Shown: positions 1-9,174, counted from the stretch's first letter. The stretch is 64,000 nucleotides of DNA from Spirochaetia bacterium (GCA_900767955.1 CAAGBC010000018.1:1-64000), one strand, 5' to 3'. Notes: generated by a model from the sequence alone, not told the origin. Numbers and translations: made by a program.

Positions 1-109
1 CTGGTGGCCATAGTGGAGAGGCAATACCCGTTCCCATCCCGAACACGGAAGTCAAGCTCTCTAACGCCGATGATACTGCCTTCGTGGTGGGAAAGTAGGT
101 AGCTGCCAG
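1..109 (+). rRNA. rrf: 5S ribosomal RNA
   Basis: This is the 5S rRNA of the large ribosomal subunit. The first eight bases (CTGGTGGC) pair with the last eight (GCTGCCAG) with wobble pairs to form helix I, and the central segment CCCGTTCCCATCCCGAACACG is the typical 5S loop B/helix III region. It is followed at once by a T run (112-118) that should end the rRNA operon. The window starts at or within a base of the gene's 5' end, so the rest of the operon (23S and 16S) would lie to the left, outside the window. Confidence 0.95.
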
Positions 110-137
110 ACTTTTTTTTATTTAACGAGAATTTGTA

Positions 138-248
138 GTGGTGGGAAGGTGAGGATGCGAGCCGTAAGGCAAAATTGCGGAAGCAATTTTAGCAGACTCG
201 CTAGGCAACGAAAGTTGCCAGCGGTAGCTGCCAGACTTTTTTTTATTT
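138..248 (+). repeat. Partial 5S rRNA 3'-end duplicate with structured insert
   Basis: GTGGTGGGAA (138-147) and GGTAGCTGCCAGAC plus a T run (223-244) repeat the 3' part of the 5S gene and its terminator (84-93 and 97-118). In the real gene only a few bases separate these blocks; here about 75 nt do. The insert contains two perfect hairpins with GNRA-type loops: AAAATTGC-GGAA-GCAATTTT (171-190), enclosed by GCGAG (157-161) and CTCGC (197-201), and GGCAAC-GAAA-GTTGCC (204-219). It is not a functional 5S. The insert may be a small mobile repeat or the end of a longer transcript. Confidence 0.7.
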
Positions 249-259
249 AGAGGATTTTT

Positions 260-874
260 ATGTTGTTTATTTTTGATATGGGTGGAGTTGTAACTTCTAC
301 GGCTGGTAGTGATATTATAGAAAAGATTTGCAAGGAACTTAATATTTCTTGTAATCGATTTTATGAGCTTTGTGAAAAAGGTTTGGAATCTGATTTGCTA
401 AAACAAATGGACAATGGATTGCTTGGGGCTAAAGAATTTTGGAATATTATTGGTAGCAAATTAGGAATTAATATTCAATGCGATTATTGGAGAATGTTTT
501 TTCATCCTATTTTGAATGAAAGCGTTGTAAAAATTATTAAAGACCTTAGAAAAAAAGGTCACAGAGTTGTGTGCGGAACTAATACGATAGAAAGTCATTA
601 TGATAATCATTTAAGTCGTGGGGATTATGCTTTTTTTGACCAAACTTATACTTCTGTGAGTATGGGAGTTTCTAAACCTGATTGCGATTTTTGGAATAAG
701 ATTTTGCTTGCCGAAGGGTTTAGTTCTGATGAATGTTTTTTTGTAGATGATAAGATTGAAAATTGTGAAGCAGCTGCTTCACTTGGAATTACAGTTTTTA
801 ATTTGGCAAACTTTAATCTGATTAAGGAATTTAAAAAGTCTATTAAGGTGTTTTTGAAAAATCATAAAAAATAG
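260..874 (+). CDS. HAD-superfamily hydrolase (YihX-like, subfamily IA)
   Basis: A 204-residue soluble haloacid-dehalogenase-type phosphatase. Motif I is IFDMGGV with nucleophile Asp6; the usual second Asp is Gly8, as in YihX-like sugar-phosphate phosphatases. Motif II is CGTNT (about residue 107), motif III is Lys139 in VSKPD, and motif IV is the acidic pair Asp163-Asp164 in FVDDK, so all catalytic elements are present. The start is preceded by AGAGGA eight bases upstream. It stands alone between the 5S region and rlmI. The substrate cannot be read from the sequence; a sugar phosphate or nucleotide is likely. Confidence 0.85.
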   Translation: MLFIFDMGGVVTSTAGSDIIEKICKELNISCNRFYELCEKGLESDLLKQMDNGLLGAKEFWNIIGSKLGINIQCDYWRMFFHPILNESVVKIIKDLRKKGHRVVCGTNTIESHYDNHLSRGDYAFFDQTYTSVSMGVSKPDCDFWNKILLAEGFSSDECFFVDDKIENCEAAASLGITVFNLANFNLIKEFKKSIKVFLKNHKK

Positions 875-908
875 TGTTTATATTTTTATTTGTTATATTG
901 ATGATTAA

Positions 909-937
909 TTGATGAACTATGTAGTTTGTTTTATAAT
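909..937 (+). promoter_or_regulatory. Promoter for the RlmI-like gene
   Basis: TTGATG at 909-914 and TATAAT at 932-937 are separated by exactly 17 bases, a good sigma-70 type match. The gene start (977) lies about 33 nt beyond the predicted transcription start and has its own ribosome-binding site. Confidence 0.6.
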
Positions 938-976
938 ATTTTACAATAATTTGATGAGTTGATAGGATTTTTTATT

Positions 977-2233
977 ATGGATAATTTTTATAGAGTTTTT
1001 CTAAAAGCAAAAGAAGAAGTTGAAATTGTGCAAGGGTTCCCTTGGGTGTTTGATAATGAAATTTCTTATGTAAAATATAAGAAAAGTGAAAATTCTGAAT
1101 GGATTCAATGTAGTCTTGCAGAATGCGAAATTCCTGATGGCAGTTGTGTGGAAGTTTTTTCTAAAGCTGGTGGATTTTTAGGTTGTGGAATTATTAATAA
1201 AAAGTCTAAAATCACTATTCGTTTTATTAGTTCTGAACATGCTGACAAAGTTTATGAAGATATTGCTTCTTTTTGGGAAAAGCGTATTTCTGATGCGGTA
1301 AATATTCGAAAATTAAATTATTCTATGTATGATTCTTATAGATTGATTTTTGCAGAAGCTGATTTAATTCCAGGATTTATTTGTGAACGATATTGTGATG
1401 TTTCTGGAAAAGTTTTTTTAGTTGTTCAGTTTTTGGCCCTTGCTTGTGAAGTTTTTAGAAATGAATTACTAGATGCTCTAAAAAAACTTTGCAAACCTGA
1501 TGGAATTTACGAAAGAAGTGATGTTGATGTTCGTGAAAAAGAAGGCTTGCCTATTTGTTCTGGTTGGCTTGGAAAATCTTTTAATACTTCTATTCAGATT
1601 AAAGAAAATGATGTTTTATTTAATGTTGATTTTGCTAATGGGCAAAAAACAGGATATTTTCTTGACCAAAAAGATAACAGACGAATTGTTGCAAATTATT
1701 GTCACGGAAAGCGTGTTCTTGATACTTTTACTCATACTGGGGCTTTTGGATTGAATGCGTTTAAATCTGGTGCAAAAGAAGTAATTTCTGTTGATATTTC
1801 TCAAGAAGCTGTAGATATGGTTCAGAAAAATATTAATGATAATAATGCTTCTAAAGTAGTAAAAGCTGTTTGTGCTGATGTTTTTGATTTACTCAAAAAA
1901 TATGAATCTACTGGCGAAAAGTTTGATGTTATTATTCTTGACCCACCTGCTTTTACAAAAAGTGCAAAAATGATTCAAAAGGCTTATGGCGGTTATAAAG
2001 AAATTAATTTGCGTGCTATGAGATTGTTAAATCACGGTGGCATTTTAGTTACTTGTTCTTGTTCACACTTTTTTGAATATAATACTTTTTATGATATGGT
2101 GATGCACGCTGCAAAAGATAGTCACAAAAAGGTTCAGATTTTAGAAAAACGAGGCGCAGGCCCTGATCATCCTGTTTTGTTGGGATATCCAAAATCTGAA
2201 TATTTAAAATGTGCTATTTGTAGAGTTTTATAG
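977..2233 (+). CDS. Class I rRNA methyltransferase, RlmI family (PUA + SAM domain)
   Basis: A 418-residue S-adenosylmethionine-dependent methyltransferase related to RlmI, which methylates a cytosine at C5 in 23S rRNA. Residues about 5-80 form a PUA-like RNA-binding region (starting near QGFPWVFDNEI), followed by the middle domain and a Rossmann domain with DTFTHTGAFGLNA as SAM motif I and VDIS as the acidic motif. IILDPPAF is the catalytic DPPxF motif, and the late Cys pair CSCSH matches the RlmI active-site region. The start at 977 is preferred over 959 because TAGGA sits upstream of 977 and the extra six codons are not family-like. It is 19 nt from miaA and probably cotranscribed with it. 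The exact methylation site is inferred from family. Confidence 0.85.
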   Translation: MDNFYRVFLKAKEEVEIVQGFPWVFDNEISYVKYKKSENSEWIQCSLAECEIPDGSCVEVFSKAGGFLGCGIINKKSKITIRFISSEHADKVYEDIASFWEKRISDAVNIRKLNYSMYDSYRLIFAEADLIPGFICERYCDVSGKVFLVVQFLALACEVFRNELLDALKKLCKPDGIYERSDVDVREKEGLPICSGWLGKSFNTSIQIKENDVLFNVDFANGQKTGYFLDQKDNRRIVANYCHGKRVLDTFTHTGAFGLNAFKSGAKEVISVDISQEAVDMVQKNINDNNASKVVKAVCADVFDLLKKYESTGEKFDVIILDPPAFTKSAKMIQKAYGGYKEINLRAMRLLNHGGILVTCSCSHFFEYNTFYDMVMHAAKDSHKKVQILEKRGAGPDHPVLLGYPKSEYLKCAICRVL

Positions 2234-2252
2234 AAAATTTGTAGGATTTATT

Positions 2253-3200
2253 ATGGATTATAATTGCGTAGTTGTTTTGGGACCAACAGCAGTGGGAAAA
2301 ACTTCTATTGGTGTTCAAATTGCTCATAAATTTGGTGGAGAAATTATTTCTGCTGATTCTCGTCAAACTTACAAAGGACTTGATATTGGTTCTGGCAAAG
2401 ATTTGTGTGAATATTGTGTTGATGGAAAAAATATTCCATATCATTTGATTGATATTACTGATTTGTCTATGGAATATAATGTTTTTCATTATCAGCAAGA
2501 TTTTTACAAGGTTTTTACTGATTTGTTAAATCGCAATGTTTTGCCTGTAATTGTGGGTGGAACAGGAATGTATCTTGATGCAGTTGTACGCAATTATGAT
2601 TTTGTTCTTGTTCCAGAAAATGTTGAATTGCGTAAGGAATTGGAAGAAAAATCTTTGGAAGAACTTGATGAAATGCTTCTTTCTCTAAAACCTGATTTGC
2701 ATAATAAATCTGATTTGCTTGAGCGAGATAGGGTAATTCGTGCTATTGAAATTGCAACTTGTATGAATAGTCCTGAAGCAGATGTTATAAGAAGTAAAAT
2801 GATTGCTCGCCCTGATATTAGACCTTTAATTATCGGAACAACTTTTGATAGAAATCTAGTTCGCCAAAATATTGAAATTCGCTTAAAAGAGCGTCTTGAT
2901 AATGGCCTTGTTGAAGAAGTGGAAGGTTTGCATAATTCTGGTTTTTCTTGGGAACGCCTTGAAAAATTGGGATTGGAATATAGATTTTGTTCTTTGTTTT
3001 TGCAAGGTAAAATTAAATCTAAAGATGAATTGTTTGAAAAACTTAATATTGCAATTCGTCAGTTTGCAAAAAGACAAGAAACTTGGTTTAGGGGAATGGA
3101 AGCAAAAGGCGTAGAAATAAACTGGTTACCAGCTGTTCAAGATAAAAATGTGCGTATTTCTGCAGCCTTAAGCTTGGTAGAAAAATATTTTAAGCAATAA
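2253..3200 (+). CDS. miaA: tRNA dimethylallyltransferase
   Basis: MiaA transfers a dimethylallyl group to adenosine 37 of tRNAs that read codons starting with U. The 315-residue protein has the P-loop GPTAVGKTS near its N terminus, then SADSRQTYKGLDIG, which carries the catalytic Asp and substrate-binding Ser/Arg, and GGTGMYLDA in the middle. Where most MiaA proteins have DIGTAKP this one has DIGSGKD, a variant in the isopentenyl-diphosphate-facing loop. I start it at 2253, where GTAGGATTT precedes ATG, rather than at 2211, which would overlap the methyltransferase. It follows the RlmI-like gene closely, so the two RNA-modification genes likely form an operon. Confidence 0.92.
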   Translation: MDYNCVVVLGPTAVGKTSIGVQIAHKFGGEIISADSRQTYKGLDIGSGKDLCEYCVDGKNIPYHLIDITDLSMEYNVFHYQQDFYKVFTDLLNRNVLPVIVGGTGMYLDAVVRNYDFVLVPENVELRKELEEKSLEELDEMLLSLKPDLHNKSDLLERDRVIRAIEIATCMNSPEADVIRSKMIARPDIRPLIIGTTFDRNLVRQNIEIRLKERLDNGLVEEVEGLHNSGFSWERLEKLGLEYRFCSLFLQGKIKSKDELFEKLNIAIRQFAKRQETWFRGMEAKGVEINWLPAVQDKNVRISAALSLVEKYFKQ

Positions 3201-3408
3201 CAGCCATTTCTACAGGAACTTCGATTTCTGTAAGGTATCCTGTGCGAATACAACTTTCAAAAAGTTCTTTGCTTAAAAAGTCTGTTTTTACTTCTTCGTA
3301 TCCATCCATATCTCTTACGATTCTGATTACGTATCCATCGTTTAATTCTTTTAAGATTGTCATGTAGTCGTTTTTATTTCCTAAGCTTTTAAGAGAGTAG
3401 TGTTTCAT
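3190..3408 (-). CDS. Small conserved-looking hypothetical protein
   Basis: A 72-residue acidic soluble protein of unknown function. The start at 3408 (MKHYSLKSLG) is chosen because a strong GGAGG lies immediately upstream; a longer reading frame to 3444 lacks one. The sequence has no signal peptide, membrane segment or cysteine pair. Its pattern (ILKELNDGYVIRIVRDMDGYEE) suggests a small alpha/beta fold. Its 3' end overlaps the 3' end of miaA by 11 nt in convergent orientation. I do not recognise the family. Confidence 0.7.
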   Translation of the reverse strand: MKHYSLKSLGNKNDYMTILKELNDGYVIRIVRDMDGYEEVKTDFLSKELFESCIRTGYLTEIEVPVEMAVIA

Positions 3409-3465
3409 ATTTTCCTCCAAAATTACATTAAATTGCGTTTGCAATAAAATTAAATGTATTAATAA

Positions 3466-3495
3466 TTGAACTACATTTATATTTTCGGTTATATT
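3466..3495 (+). promoter_or_regulatory. Promoter of tatD, placed for a leaderless mRNA
   Basis: TTGAAC (3466-3471) and TATATT (3490-3495) are 18 bases apart. The -10 ends four bases before the ATG at 3500 and no Shine-Dalgarno sequence is present, so transcription should begin at or next to the start codon. Confidence 0.6.
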
Positions 3496-3499
3496 TAAA

Positions 3500-4306
3500 A
3501 TGATGTTAGCGTTTTCTTGTTTTTGTGATGCACATTTTCATCTTTGTGATGTGAAATCTGTAAAAATTAATGATTATTCTCTTGAAAATGATTTTAATTC
3601 TTTTTCTTTGTATATGGGCTGTTCATCTGCTACTTGCGAGGAAGAATTTGTTAATCAAGAAAAATTTATTGATACATACAAAAATCAAAATGTTACTATT
3701 GTTTCTTCTTTTGGAATTCATCCACAAAATCCATCTGTGGAATGTTTAGAATATGAAGAATTTTTGCTACAAAATAATAAAATTTCTGCCATCGGAGAAA
3801 TAGGAATTGATTTGTTTAGTGAAGAATTTAAAAAAAATAAAGAGCAACAAGAATTTATCTGGAATTGTCAGCTTGATTTAGCTTTGAAATATAATAAACC
3901 AATTGTTATTCATTGTAGAAAAGGAATGGAATTTATTTTTAAGTATTGTGATAAATTAAAAAAACTTCCAAGCGTTGCGTTTCATTCCTTTGGTGGAAGT
4001 GTTATTGAAGCAAAATCTTTATTAAACAAAGGAATTAATGCTTTTTTTAGTTTTGGAAAATCTATTTTGAATAATAATAAAAATGCTATTAATTGTGTAA
4101 AATTTCTGCCATTAAATGTAATTTTGTTTGAAACTGACGCACCTTATCAAACATTAAAAAATGAAGAATTTACCAGTATTCGTGATATTTGTAGAATTTA
4201 TGAACAAGGTTATTTATTGCGTGAATATTCTGTTTGTGATGTTGATGCACAAATTGAATTTTCTGAAGTGATACGAAATAATTTTTTGAAGATGTTTGAT
4301 TTATAA
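3500..4306 (+). CDS. TatD family metal-dependent hydrolase (DNase)
   Basis: A 268-residue TIM-barrel metallohydrolase of the TatD family, proteins with DNase activity linked to DNA repair and turnover. The metal-binding DAHFHL (D-x-H-x-H) is near the N terminus, AIGEIGID provides the metal-bridging Glu, VIHCRKG the next His and FHSFGG another. FETDAPYQT is the C-terminal signature with the metal-ligand Asp. The family usually has 255-265 residues, so the length is normal. It lacks a ribosome-binding site and has a promoter directly against its start codon. The specific member (YcfH/YabD-type versus TatD) cannot be told. Confidence 0.85.
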   Translation: MMLAFSCFCDAHFHLCDVKSVKINDYSLENDFNSFSLYMGCSSATCEEEFVNQEKFIDTYKNQNVTIVSSFGIHPQNPSVECLEYEEFLLQNNKISAIGEIGIDLFSEEFKKNKEQQEFIWNCQLDLALKYNKPIVIHCRKGMEFIFKYCDKLKKLPSVAFHSFGGSVIEAKSLLNKGINAFFSFGKSILNNNKNAINCVKFLPLNVILFETDAPYQTLKNEEFTSIRDICRIYEQGYLLREYSVCDVDAQIEFSEVIRNNFLKMFDL

Positions 4307-4333
4307 TTTCATTTGATTTATTTACATATTAGG

Positions 4334-4362
4334 TTACAAATATTAGATTTTTTTGTTATATT
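4334..4362 (+). promoter_or_regulatory. Promoter of lepB, placed for a leaderless mRNA
   Basis: TTACAA (4334-4339) and TATATT (4357-4362) are separated by 17 bases. The -10 ends six bases before ATG at 4369 and there is no Shine-Dalgarno sequence, so a leaderless transcript is predicted. Confidence 0.55.
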
Positions 4363-4368
4363 TAATGT

Positions 4369-6120
4369 ATGAAAAAATTTAAGATTTGGACTTATATTTG
4401 TCTATGTTCGGCTATTATATTTTCCTTGGTGAACATTAATTTTGCTTTTAATGTTTCTGTTTTTGCGTTTCCTTTAAGTGCTGCTATTTCTGCATTTTTA
4501 GTTTATTTTGCATATTTTAAGTTGTTTCCTAAGTGGGAATACAATGATGCTCGTGTTGTAAAAAAGCTGATTGAATATATGCCTTTTGTTTTTTTAGCAG
4601 CTTTTATTTTGCGCCGAGCTGGTGGAATTATGAATCCAGAGTTTTCTTTGGTGGGTGAAGTTCCTTATTGGTATGATGTTGTTTGTGTTCTTTTGTGGAC
4701 TGTTAATTTTATTTCATGCCAAGGTTCTTTGTATTTTTTGAATGATAAAAGAATTAGTAAGCTAGAATTTAAGGGGATAAATATAAAATCACCTTCTTCT
4801 AGTGACAAAAGTTTTAAGAAGATTTTCTTTGAAGTGATAGATTGGGTTGATGCAATTGTTCAAGCTGTTTGTATGGTTTTGTTGTTTCAGATTTTTATAT
4901 TGCAATTGTATGTAATTCCTTCTGAATCTATGGTTCCTGAATTTTTAGTAAAAGATAGAGTTGTTGTATTAAAAACTCCAAGTGGTCCTAAATTTCCTCT
5001 TTCTGATGTGGGAATCCCATGCTTTAAGGATTATAAAAAGGGTGATGTAGTTGTTTTTAAAAACCCTCATTATAATTTGGATAAAAAATCAGAAATGAAA
5101 AGTGTTATTTCACAAGTTGTGTATATGCTTACTTTTACAACTGTGAATTTAAATGTTGATGAAAACGGTCAGCCAAAAGCAGACCCACTTGTTAAGCGCA
5201 TTTGTGGACTTCCTGGGGAACAATTAGTTATGCAGGATGGAGTTTTGTATTCACGCACAAAAGATTCTGATGAATTTAAGCCTGTTGCTGAAGATGCAAA
5301 ATTCGCTTGCTGGAATTTAAATTCGTTACCATCACAATTAAAACGCAAAATTCAGATGATTCCACTTGCACAAAAGCAATATGATTGTTTGCTTGAAGTT
5401 GAAGAAGCTCGCAGAAATCTTGATATTAATTCTGTTGCTCTTGAATGTAAAGCTTTGGCAAACGAGTTTAGTCGAATTTCAAAATACATGAATAGAGCAA
5501 AAGATAAGTCTGAATTAAATATTTCTATGTTTGAATATGATTTGTTCAATGAAAATGCAGATATTACAGAAGCTTTATTAGATAATGTAAATGGAACTAC
5601 TTGGTTTAAAAATTTTATGACAGATTGGATTGATGATTCTAGTAAAGTTCAAGCTGCTTTTGAAAATGATATGTATGCAGAAGCAAATTATAAATTGAAT
5701 CTAATGATTAAACTTTGCTTTGGTAGATTAGTTGTTCGAGCTGCTAATTTAATGAGTTCTGGTCAGTATGTTTTGTTTAATGATAGTTTGATTAGGGAAT
5801 ATTTATCAACTGCTGAAGATTTAACTTTATATACAATGGTTTTAGATCAAAGAAATATGCCTGTGTTCCCTGCTAACGAAAATGGAAATCCTAATTATAT
5901 TCCTGAAGATTGTTATTTCTTAATGGGAGATAATAGATTTAATTCTTTGGATATGCGTCATGCTTATGAACAAAAATTATTGCCTTTGACTAATTATGAT
6001 GATTATTCTGTAACTTATTATTCTAATATTGCACCACAGTATGTAAATAAAAAGCATATTTTGGGTACAACTTTATTTAGATTTTGGCCATTGAATAGAG
6101 TTGGGATAATTAAAAAATAG
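4369..6120 (+). CDS. lepB: Signal peptidase I, enlarged spirochaete type
   Basis: Signal peptidase I cleaves signal peptides from secreted proteins at the outer face of the inner membrane. At 583 residues it is nearly twice the usual length. The N-terminal 180 residues have about five hydrophobic segments (roughly 7-50, 65-85, 100-120, 160-182). Box B is PSESMVP with catalytic Ser187; the catalytic Lys is Lys276 in LVKRICGLPGE; and box E is GDNRFNSLDMRH near residue 525. About 200 residues, rich in helix formers, are inserted between the Lys box and box E. Both catalytic residues are present, so it should be active. It faces secA across a shared terminator; both serve protein export. Confidence 0.92.
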   Translation: MKKFKIWTYICLCSAIIFSLVNINFAFNVSVFAFPLSAAISAFLVYFAYFKLFPKWEYNDARVVKKLIEYMPFVFLAAFILRRAGGIMNPEFSLVGEVPYWYDVVCVLLWTVNFISCQGSLYFLNDKRISKLEFKGINIKSPSSSDKSFKKIFFEVIDWVDAIVQAVCMVLLFQIFILQLYVIPSESMVPEFLVKDRVVVLKTPSGPKFPLSDVGIPCFKDYKKGDVVVFKNPHYNLDKKSEMKSVISQVVYMLTFTTVNLNVDENGQPKADPLVKRICGLPGEQLVMQDGVLYSRTKDSDEFKPVAEDAKFACWNLNSLPSQLKRKIQMIPLAQKQYDCLLEVEEARRNLDINSVALECKALANEFSRISKYMNRAKDKSELNISMFEYDLFNENADITEALLDNVNGTTWFKNFMTDWIDDSSKVQAAFENDMYAEANYKLNLMIKLCFGRLVVRAANLMSSGQYVLFNDSLIREYLSTAEDLTLYTMVLDQRNMPVFPANENGNPNYIPEDCYFLMGDNRFNSLDMRHAYEQKLLPLTNYDDYSVTYYSNIAPQYVNKKHILGTTLFRFWPLNRVGIIKK

Positions 6121-6157
6121 ATTAGGTTTTATTAGAAGTTTTAATTTATATTTAAGT

Positions 6158-6198
6158 AAAAAAAAACTGATTCACCGTACGATGAATCAGTTTTTTTT
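6158..6198. terminator. Bidirectional terminator between lepB and secA
   Basis: CTGATTCA (6167-6174) and TGAATCAG (6183-6190) form a perfect 8-bp stem with an 8-nt loop. It has an A run on the left and a T run on the right, extending the stem, so it can end transcription from both convergent genes. Confidence 0.9.
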
Positions 6199-6215
6199 GT
6201 TTTTTAACTTATGTT

Positions 6216-9002
6216 TTAGTTTTTACCACAACATTGTTTATATTTTTTTCCGCTTCCACATGGACAAGGATCGTTTCTTCCAACTTTTGGAGTTGTTCTA
6301 CGAACTGTTACTGATTGACCTTGTGTATGGCGTTGCATTACACCACCAGCGGCAGTTCTTCTTGCAGAATCACCCATTGAAGATGCAGCTTGTTTTTGCA
6401 TGCTTTCTGCTTCTGAATGTTGCGCATTCATTGTTTTTTGTCCTCTTTGTGCTGCTAATCGTCTTTGTTCAGCTGCCTGAGGGCTAAGTTGAATACGAAC
6501 TTTGAATACACGAGACATAACAGAAGTTCTGATAGAATCTAACATTTCGTCAAAAATATTAAATCCGTCAATTTTGTATTCTGTAAGAGGATTTTTTGAA
6601 CCATAAGAACGCAATGCTACAGCTTCTCTTAATCCTTCAAGTGTTTCTAGCTGATCAAGCCATTTTTTATCGATTATCTGAATATACTGATAACGGATAA
6701 ACATATTTAAGTTTTCTTTACCAGCTAAAGTTTCTTTTTCTGTTAAATCGTTTTGTAATGCTGCTTCAATAGATTCTTTTGATAATTTTTCAGCAGGTAA
6801 ACTTAATCCAAATGTGTTTTTAATTTGGTCATTTAATTCTGCTCTTGCTGAATCTTTTGAACCTTTTGAACTACGATTGTATGCATATAACATTTCATCA
6901 ACGGAATCTTTTGCATTATTTAAAACTCTTTCTGCAAGATTTTCATCTGCAAGAATTGCATCACGCTGTTGATAGATAACAGTTCTTTGTTCGTTTAAAA
7001 CATCATCATAGTCAAGCAAATGTTTACGGATTTCAAAGTTTCTATCTTCAACTTTTTGCTGAGCTTTCATAATTCCTTTATTAAGCCATGGATGGTCGAT
7101 TGGTTCTCCTGGTTGCATACCAATTCTTGTCATCATAACTTTCATTCGTTCACCACCGAACAAACGCATTAAGTCATCATCCATAGAAATAAAGAATTTA
7201 CTTCTTCCTGGGTCTCCCTGGCGTCCTGAACGACCACGAAGCTGATTATCAATACGGCGGCTTTCGTGTCTTTCTGAACCGATTACATAAAGCCCACCAG
7301 CTTGTTTTACTTCTTCACAGTCTTTAAGCCATTGTTCTTTTTCAATTTTGTAAGCTGCTTCGTATTGTTCTGGAGTTGCATTTGTTCCAGCTCGTTTTCT
7401 TGCACGGAATTCTGGATTTCCACCAAGTTTAATATCAGTACCACGACCTGCCATGTTTGTTGCAATTGTTACAGCGCCTTTTGCACCTGCTTCTGCAATA
7501 ATCATAGCTTCTCTTGCGTGGTTTTTAGCATTAAGAACTTCGTGGCGAACACCTTTTTTTGTTAAAAGTGCTGAAAGAATTTCTGATTTTTCAACTGATA
7601 CAGTACCAACAAGAACTGGCTGACCTTTTGCGTGTGCAGCTTTTACTTCTTCACAAATTGCTTCCCATTTATCTTTTTCATTTAGATAAACTTCGTCGTT
7701 TTCATCTTTACGAGCAACTGGACGGTTTGTTGGAATTGCAACTACATCAAGGTTGTAGATTTTATTAAATTCAACAGCTTCTGTTGCAGCTGTACCTGTC
7801 ATTCCAGAAAGTTTTTCATACATACGGAAGAAATTCTGGAATGTAATTGTTGCTAATGTTCTGTTTCTTTGTGCAATACGAAGATGTTCTTTTGCTTCAA
7901 TAGCTTGGTGTAATCCATCTCCATAACGGCGACCTTCTAGCACACGACCTGTAAATTCGTCAACAATCTGAACTTGTCCATCTTTTACAAGGTAGTCAAC
8001 TTCATTTTTATAAAGATAATGAGCTCTTACAGCTTGAGTGAAGTAGTGTACATATTCAAAGTTTTCTTCATCAACAACTGAACCTGTAATAAGATTGTGT
8101 TTGTGAAGAATTTCATCAATGTGGTTAATACCTGCATCTGTGAAAGATACTCGTTTTGATTTTTCATCAAGTTTATAGTCGCCTTTTATGTTTTTACGCT
8201 GTTCGGCTTCCATATTTACTTCGTCAGGATAATCACCAGTTTTTGGATCTTTTTCTACTTCTGTAAGTTGACCTACATATTTATCAACTTCGTGATATTT
8301 ATAAGTATCATCTTCGCCTTGTCCACTAATAATAAGTGGAGTTCTAGCTTCATCAATCAAGATAGAGTCAATTTCGTCTACGATACAGAAATTAAAACCA
8401 CGCTGAACTTTGCGTTCCAAATCGATTTGCATATTATCACGAAGATAATCAAATCCGAATTCGTTGTTTGTTCCGTATGTGATGTCACAAGCATAAGCCT
8501 GGCGACGAGCTTCGTTATCCATATTAGAAAGAATTGAACCAACTGTTTGTCCCATGTAAGCGTAAACAGGGCGCATCCAGTTAGCATCGCGTTCTGCAAG
8601 GTAATCGTTTACTGTAACAATGTGAACACCTTTTCCTGAAAGACTGTTCAAATATGCTGCAGCAACACACATAAGAGTTTTTCCTTCACCAGTTTTCATT
8701 TCTGTAATGCGGCCAGAATTCAAAACCAAGGAACCCATAATCTGAACATCGTAAGCTCTTTCCCCAAGAACACGGTATGCAGCTTCTCTTGCAACTGCAA
8801 ATGCTTCTGGAAGAATATCGTTTAGAGTTTCACCATTTGCTAATCTTTCTTTGAAAATTGCTGTTTGTTTTGGAAAATCTTCTGCTGAAAGGCTTTTTGC
8901 CCATTCTTCTTTTGAATTAACCGCTTTTAATATTGGTTTTAATTTTTTTACATCACGCTCATTTTGAGAGCCAAATAGCGTAGTTAAAATTTTATCTAAC
9001 AT
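6216..9002 (-). CDS. secA: Preprotein translocase ATPase SecA
   Basis: SecA drives secretory proteins through SecYEG using ATP. The 928-residue protein has the family's full order: Walker A MKTGEGKT near residue 110, the DEAD-like VDEIDSILIDEARTPL near 215, the preprotein-binding domain, the second nucleotide fold with ATNMAGRGTDI and GRSGRQGDPG, and the helical scaffold and wing domains. The C-terminal SEC-C zinc motif is CPCGSGKKYKQCC in the last 20 residues, preceded by a Gln-rich linker. AAGG eight bases before ATG serves as ribosome-binding site. It is convergent with lepB. Length and motifs are normal. Confidence 0.98.
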   Translation of the reverse strand: MLDKILTTLFGSQNERDVKKLKPILKAVNSKEEWAKSLSAEDFPKQTAIFKERLANGETLNDILPEAFAVAREAAYRVLGERAYDVQIMGSLVLNSGRITEMKTGEGKTLMCVAAAYLNSLSGKGVHIVTVNDYLAERDANWMRPVYAYMGQTVGSILSNMDNEARRQAYACDITYGTNNEFGFDYLRDNMQIDLERKVQRGFNFCIVDEIDSILIDEARTPLIISGQGEDDTYKYHEVDKYVGQLTEVEKDPKTGDYPDEVNMEAEQRKNIKGDYKLDEKSKRVSFTDAGINHIDEILHKHNLITGSVVDEENFEYVHYFTQAVRAHYLYKNEVDYLVKDGQVQIVDEFTGRVLEGRRYGDGLHQAIEAKEHLRIAQRNRTLATITFQNFFRMYEKLSGMTGTAATEAVEFNKIYNLDVVAIPTNRPVARKDENDEVYLNEKDKWEAICEEVKAAHAKGQPVLVGTVSVEKSEILSALLTKKGVRHEVLNAKNHAREAMIIAEAGAKGAVTIATNMAGRGTDIKLGGNPEFRARKRAGTNATPEQYEAAYKIEKEQWLKDCEEVKQAGGLYVIGSERHESRRIDNQLRGRSGRQGDPGRSKFFISMDDDLMRLFGGERMKVMMTRIGMQPGEPIDHPWLNKGIMKAQQKVEDRNFEIRKHLLDYDDVLNEQRTVIYQQRDAILADENLAERVLNNAKDSVDEMLYAYNRSSKGSKDSARAELNDQIKNTFGLSLPAEKLSKESIEAALQNDLTEKETLAGKENLNMFIRYQYIQIIDKKWLDQLETLEGLREAVALRSYGSKNPLTEYKIDGFNIFDEMLDSIRTSVMSRVFKVRIQLSPQAAEQRRLAAQRGQKTMNAQHSEAESMQKQAASSMGDSARRTAAGGVMQRHTQGQSVTVRRTTPKVGRNDPCPCGSGKKYKQCCGKN

Positions 9003-9145
9003 TTTTATTTACCTTAAAGTTAAAATATATACCTTTAAATATAAAGTGTTTTTCCATTCAAGTAAAGTAAAATTATATATTTCTTTCTATATTATTTCAT
9101 TTATTTATAATCTTTTATAAGATTGATTTTTTAAGATACTTTTAA

Positions 9146-9174
9146 TTGACAATAATAAAATGAATGTTTATTCT
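9146..9174 (+). promoter_or_regulatory. Promoter of the lipoprotein gene at 9181
   Basis: A consensus TTGACA (9146-9151) and TATTCT (9169-9174) are 17 bases apart. The -10 ends six bases before ATG at 9181. This favours the shorter start at 9181 over 9160 and again predicts a leaderless mRNA. Confidence 0.65.
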
